The notes under the pieces were generated by a model. That model saw only the letters and a list, made by a program, of their open reading frames with translations, was not told the origin of the DNA and made no database searches. The position numbers were made by a program, and so were the translations under genes. A stretch of DNA of 64,000 bases from Eubacterium sp. (GTDB lineage: Bacteria > Bacillota > Clostridia > Lachnospirales > Lachnospiraceae). Positions 61,558 to 64,000 of this stretch are shown here, in pieces. Each line of letters opens with the position of its first letter. Positions within the stretch are counted from its first letter, which is position 1. The stretch covers positions 26,085-90,084 of the forward strand of contig JAFZRN010000010.1 in the NCBI GenBank assembly GCA_017619835.1, given 5' to 3'.

Positions 61558-63471
61558 TTAGTCCGACTTAAAATTCATGGAATCCATAAGCTTATGGATT
61601 ATCTCTTTCTGAGAATACATGGATTTATCGGCGAGTTCGATATAGTCGTTGATGGTTCCTTCGTCATCGGGTTCGATGATTGCATAACCGATACTTACAT
61701 GCAGCATGAATCCAAGACCCAGCAGATCAATCTGCTTGGTCATGGCTTCTGAAAGGTCACTGATGAACTGACCTACCTCCTTGGCAGGCGGGCAGGAACC
61801 AACAGCGATGAATTCGTCGCCACCGTATCTTCCGAAGAGCCAGTCATCGGGAGAACATATCTTAAAAGCTTCGGCCGTCGCCTTGATGGCGAGGTCACCA
61901 TTAAGATGTCCATACACATCATTAATAGTCTTCATACGGTCAATATCCGCGAAGACAAGTATGGATGTCTTTTTGTTTTGTTTCTGAGTATTGATAAACT
62001 CATAGAGCACATTTTCACAGCCGGTACGGTTGTACATTCCGGAAAGTGCATCGGTCATATAGATCCTCTTCAGCTCGGCATTCGTACGCTCCGAGAATAT
62101 ATGACGGCGCATACTGAAGAGGAGTGAATTCATGTTGCTGACAAATGTTTTCAGATTCAGATTAAACAGAAGATCAGGAGTATTCTTGATCGCTACGTAA
62201 CCGATGATGTAGTTCATATAATTCATCGGAACAAATATATAAAGGTTTGATTTTCCTTCTTCATGAACATATCCGGGATAGAGCTCCTTTGAATCAAAAT
62301 GATGGAGCGGCAGCTTATTACCGTCACGAAGCTCGTAAATGATATCCATGTTAGAGCTGTAACCACGGATTCTCTGAGGATATTCATCATCATCCAGTTC
62401 GAAGAATTCGGGCTCGGTACATAGACAGTAGTTCGGTCCGAGCTGAGGGATGTCATAGGATTTTTTGGCACCCTTTTCAAAGAAATCTTCTTTTTTGGTG
62501 GCCTGTGAAAGCGGAATCTGAAGACCACGGAGAAATGACTCCATAAGGTTGGTCATTGTGGTTCTGAAATACATATTCTTTACAGCATCGTAACGTACTT
62601 CTTCTGCATATTCGGAAGCAGGACATCCGCAGCTTTCCGAAGGAATAAAGAACGAATCATAAACCTTAGTGAAACGCTCCTCCGGATGGGCGATCTGATA
62701 CATCAGATGATCATAAGCGGTCTCTCCGAAGGTGTCCCATCCTCTTGAAACTGTAGCCATTATCGGAAAAGAACTCTGGCTCTCGTTAATCATATCAAAA
62801 CCGGTTACCATTACATCTTCGGGAACACGGTAATTGAGTCCGTTCAGGGCGGAAGTAACACCCATCGCCATTAAGTCATTCGCACAGACAACTGCGTCAG
62901 GAGCCTCATTTCCGGCCTTAAAATAGTTCATTATCTGAACATATCCGCCATAGAAGCTGAAATCCGCATGCAGCTCGTGGAAGAGCTCCATGTTACGTTC
63001 GGTCAGCACATCAATGAGAGCCTGGCGTCGGGTTGCATTTTCCACATTACCGGCCACACCGTTAAGATATATGATTTTTTTAGCATTGTGGTGTTCAATA
63101 AGATGAATTGCGAGATCGCGGACTCCCTTATAATTCTCTGACTTTATGCAGGACATATTCGGGACATCCACTTCAAGAGAAAGCATGGGGACCCCTGCTC
63201 TCTGGAAACGGGCACATACACGTTCCTGTTCATCGGGAAAGTTATATGTGTTTGTGAGCATGATCGCTCCGTCGAATTCGGCGGGATCCGGAAGATGGAA
63301 GATATTGAGCTGACATTTGTTCTGCAGTTCCTCGGTTCCGGGCGAACAATAGGTTGTAAACACAAAGATATCCATGCCATCAGCCTGAGCCTTCTTTTGC
63401 AGACCGGTGACTATATACTCTATGAATTCGTTGCTGTAACCGTTGGTAAAAACGGCGATTTTATGTTTCAT
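61558..63471 (-). CDS. Diguanylate cyclase with LacI-type ligand-binding sensor
   Basis: 637 aa. Residues 1-290 resemble a LacI/GalR-type periplasmic-binding-protein fold (KIAVFTNGYSNEFIEYIV, DGAIMLTNTYN, DAVVCANDLMAMGV, DVMVTGFDM), but without helix-turn-helix or signal peptide, so the ligand is cytosolic. A Cys-containing SCGCPASEYAEE linker and a middle region follow. The C-terminal GGDEF domain (about 470-637) has an intact active site YGGDEF (549-554) and DIDRMKTINDVYGH. It should make cyclic di-GMP under sugar-like ligand control. Start at 63471 (GGGGGG 9 nt upstream); a longer form from 63519 is possible. Confidence 0.87.
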   Translation of the reverse strand: MKHKIAVFTNGYSNEFIEYIVTGLQKKAQADGMDIFVFTTYCSPGTEELQNKCQLNIFHLPDPAEFDGAIMLTNTYNFPDEQERVCARFQRAGVPMLSLEVDVPNMSCIKSENYKGVRDLAIHLIEHHNAKKIIYLNGVAGNVENATRRQALIDVLTERNMELFHELHADFSFYGGYVQIMNYFKAGNEAPDAVVCANDLMAMGVTSALNGLNYRVPEDVMVTGFDMINESQSSFPIMATVSRGWDTFGETAYDHLMYQIAHPEERFTKVYDSFFIPSESCGCPASEYAEEVRYDAVKNMYFRTTMTNLMESFLRGLQIPLSQATKKEDFFEKGAKKSYDIPQLGPNYCLCTEPEFFELDDDEYPQRIRGYSSNMDIIYELRDGNKLPLHHFDSKELYPGYVHEEGKSNLYIFVPMNYMNYIIGYVAIKNTPDLLFNLNLKTFVSNMNSLLFSMRRHIFSERTNAELKRIYMTDALSGMYNRTGCENVLYEFINTQKQNKKTSILVFADIDRMKTINDVYGHLNGDLAIKATAEAFKICSPDDWLFGRYGGDEFIAVGSCPPAKEVGQFISDLSEAMTKQIDLLGLGFMLHVSIGYAIIEPDDEGTINDYIELADKSMYSQKEIIHKLMDSMNFKSD

Positions 63472-63646
63472 ATCCGTATCCCCCCAGTGTTCAATTCCCA
63501 TAATACCAAATATTTTCAATAAAATAAATGCCTAATTGCGTAAATATACCGTACATAATCGCCCAAAACTGTGGTAAAATATAAAAGTAATTAATGTGAC
63601 AAACAGTTCAGATCATTTTGCCACATTTAGGGAGGGGATATATTTT

Positions 63647-64000
63647 ATGAAAAGAGGGAAAATGAAACTTAGCCGATTAGCTATTCTTATGGCTGTACTT
63701 ATGGTGTTCACTATGCTTCCGTCAGGAGGAGTGGGAGTGGTGCATGCTTCTTCTGATACAGAGGCACCTGTTGTTGATGCGTCAACGATAGAGCTTACAC
63801 TACCGGAAGGAAAGACAACAGTAACCGGTGGAGACACAGTGAAGCTGTCAGTGAAGGTGACGGATGCATCAGAAATTAGCAGAGTAGATGTAACATATAA
63901 CTTTCCTGTAACAGGGCAAAGAGAATATACAATGAGTTATAATCCTGATACGGAAAGATATGAAGTTGAAATAAAAATATCAAATGGTGCACAGGCCGGA
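63647..64000 (+). CDS. Secreted surface protein, N-terminal part (cut by window edge)
   Basis: 118 codons are visible and the frame runs off the window. A strong ribosome site (GGGAGGGG) precedes ATG 63647. The signal peptide (MAVLMVFTMLPSGGVGV, cleavage probably at VHA-S) is followed by an Ig-like beta-sandwich start (APVVDASTIELTLPEGKT, GGDTVKLSVKVTDAS) similar to Ig-like domains of large wall proteins. It is divergent from the GGDEF gene, with 175 bp between the start codons. The function of the complete protein cannot be judged. Confidence 0.85.
   Translation, partial: MKRGKMKLSRLAILMAVLMVFTMLPSGGVGVVHASSDTEAPVVDASTIELTLPEGKTTVTGGDTVKLSVKVTDASEISRVDVTYNFPVTGQREYTMSYNPDTERYEVEIKISNGAQAG

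Noticed and set aside
1-64000. Insertion sequences, integrases, tRNA or rRNA genes
   Set aside because: No transposase or recombinase motifs and no cloverleaf or rRNA-like sequence were recognised on either strand by reading; small RNAs could still be missed.

Overview
The window reads as a chromosomal segment of a low-GC Gram-positive anaerobe. Most genes have strong AGGAGG-type ribosome sites. The genes include LytTR/DUF3021 pairs, CPBP membrane proteases, a class III fructose-bisphosphatase, a YtrA-type GntR regulator, lipoprotein signal sequences with Thr/Glu-rich linkers, and giant surface proteins with beta-helix, InlB-repeat and Ig-like modules. This combination points to Lachnospiraceae, most like Butyrivibrio or Pseudobutyrivibrio. 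That assignment is inference from gene content; no rRNA or tRNA was found.

Layout. 1-4255: the tail of a TetR-type regulator, a short-chain dehydrogenase, and a YtrBCD-like ABC transporter with its GntR regulator. 4390-11172: an accessory region with membrane protein/LytTR/DUF3021 modules, a duplicated PEBP-type lipoprotein, two small metabolic enzymes and a truncated CPBP gene. 11173-12240: a gene graveyard with a C-terminal piece of a PEP-synthase-like enzyme, a dispersed hairpin and a nonsense-bearing effector-binding domain. 12257-28315: the most unusual region. It has a four-gene operon (1072-aa coiled-coil protein, 1408-aa surface beta-helix protein, 1273-aa unknown protein, serine esterase), then a CPBP/LytTR/DUF3021 cassette. 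It ends with a 560-aa internally deleted paralogue of the 1273-aa protein, preceded by a copy of the operon's own promoter block. 28395-35936: a VanX-like lipoprotein, an NSS-family transporter, and a two-component system next to an FtsX-type ABC transporter.

36012-44834 is a compact fructose operon: fruK, fruA (EIIABC), ptsH, fbp (class III), ptsI, a DeoR-type regulator and a BASS-family transporter. Together these take fructose to fructose-1-phosphate and fructose-1,6-bisphosphate, while the bisphosphatase supplies fructose-6-phosphate. The encoded HPr keeps His15 but has Gly at position 46 where the regulatory Ser is expected. 44968-51300 is a 2110-aa transglutaminase-like surface protein whose ribosome site lies in a long inverted repeat. 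51398-55933 is an efflux cluster (MATE, MFS, ABC). 55989-64000 holds another giant surface protein, a two-domain PPK2 enzyme, a GGDEF protein with a LacI-like sensor, and the start of a further secreted protein.

The candidate undescribed system is the 12257-28315 locus: giant proteins without signal peptides, co-transcribed with a surface protein and an esterase, with a duplicated promoter and an internally deleted paralogue. A second theme is repetition: three LytTR-DUF3021 pairs, two PEBP lipoproteins with near-identical promoters, three related intergenic hairpins, and one C-terminal module shared by two surface proteins.
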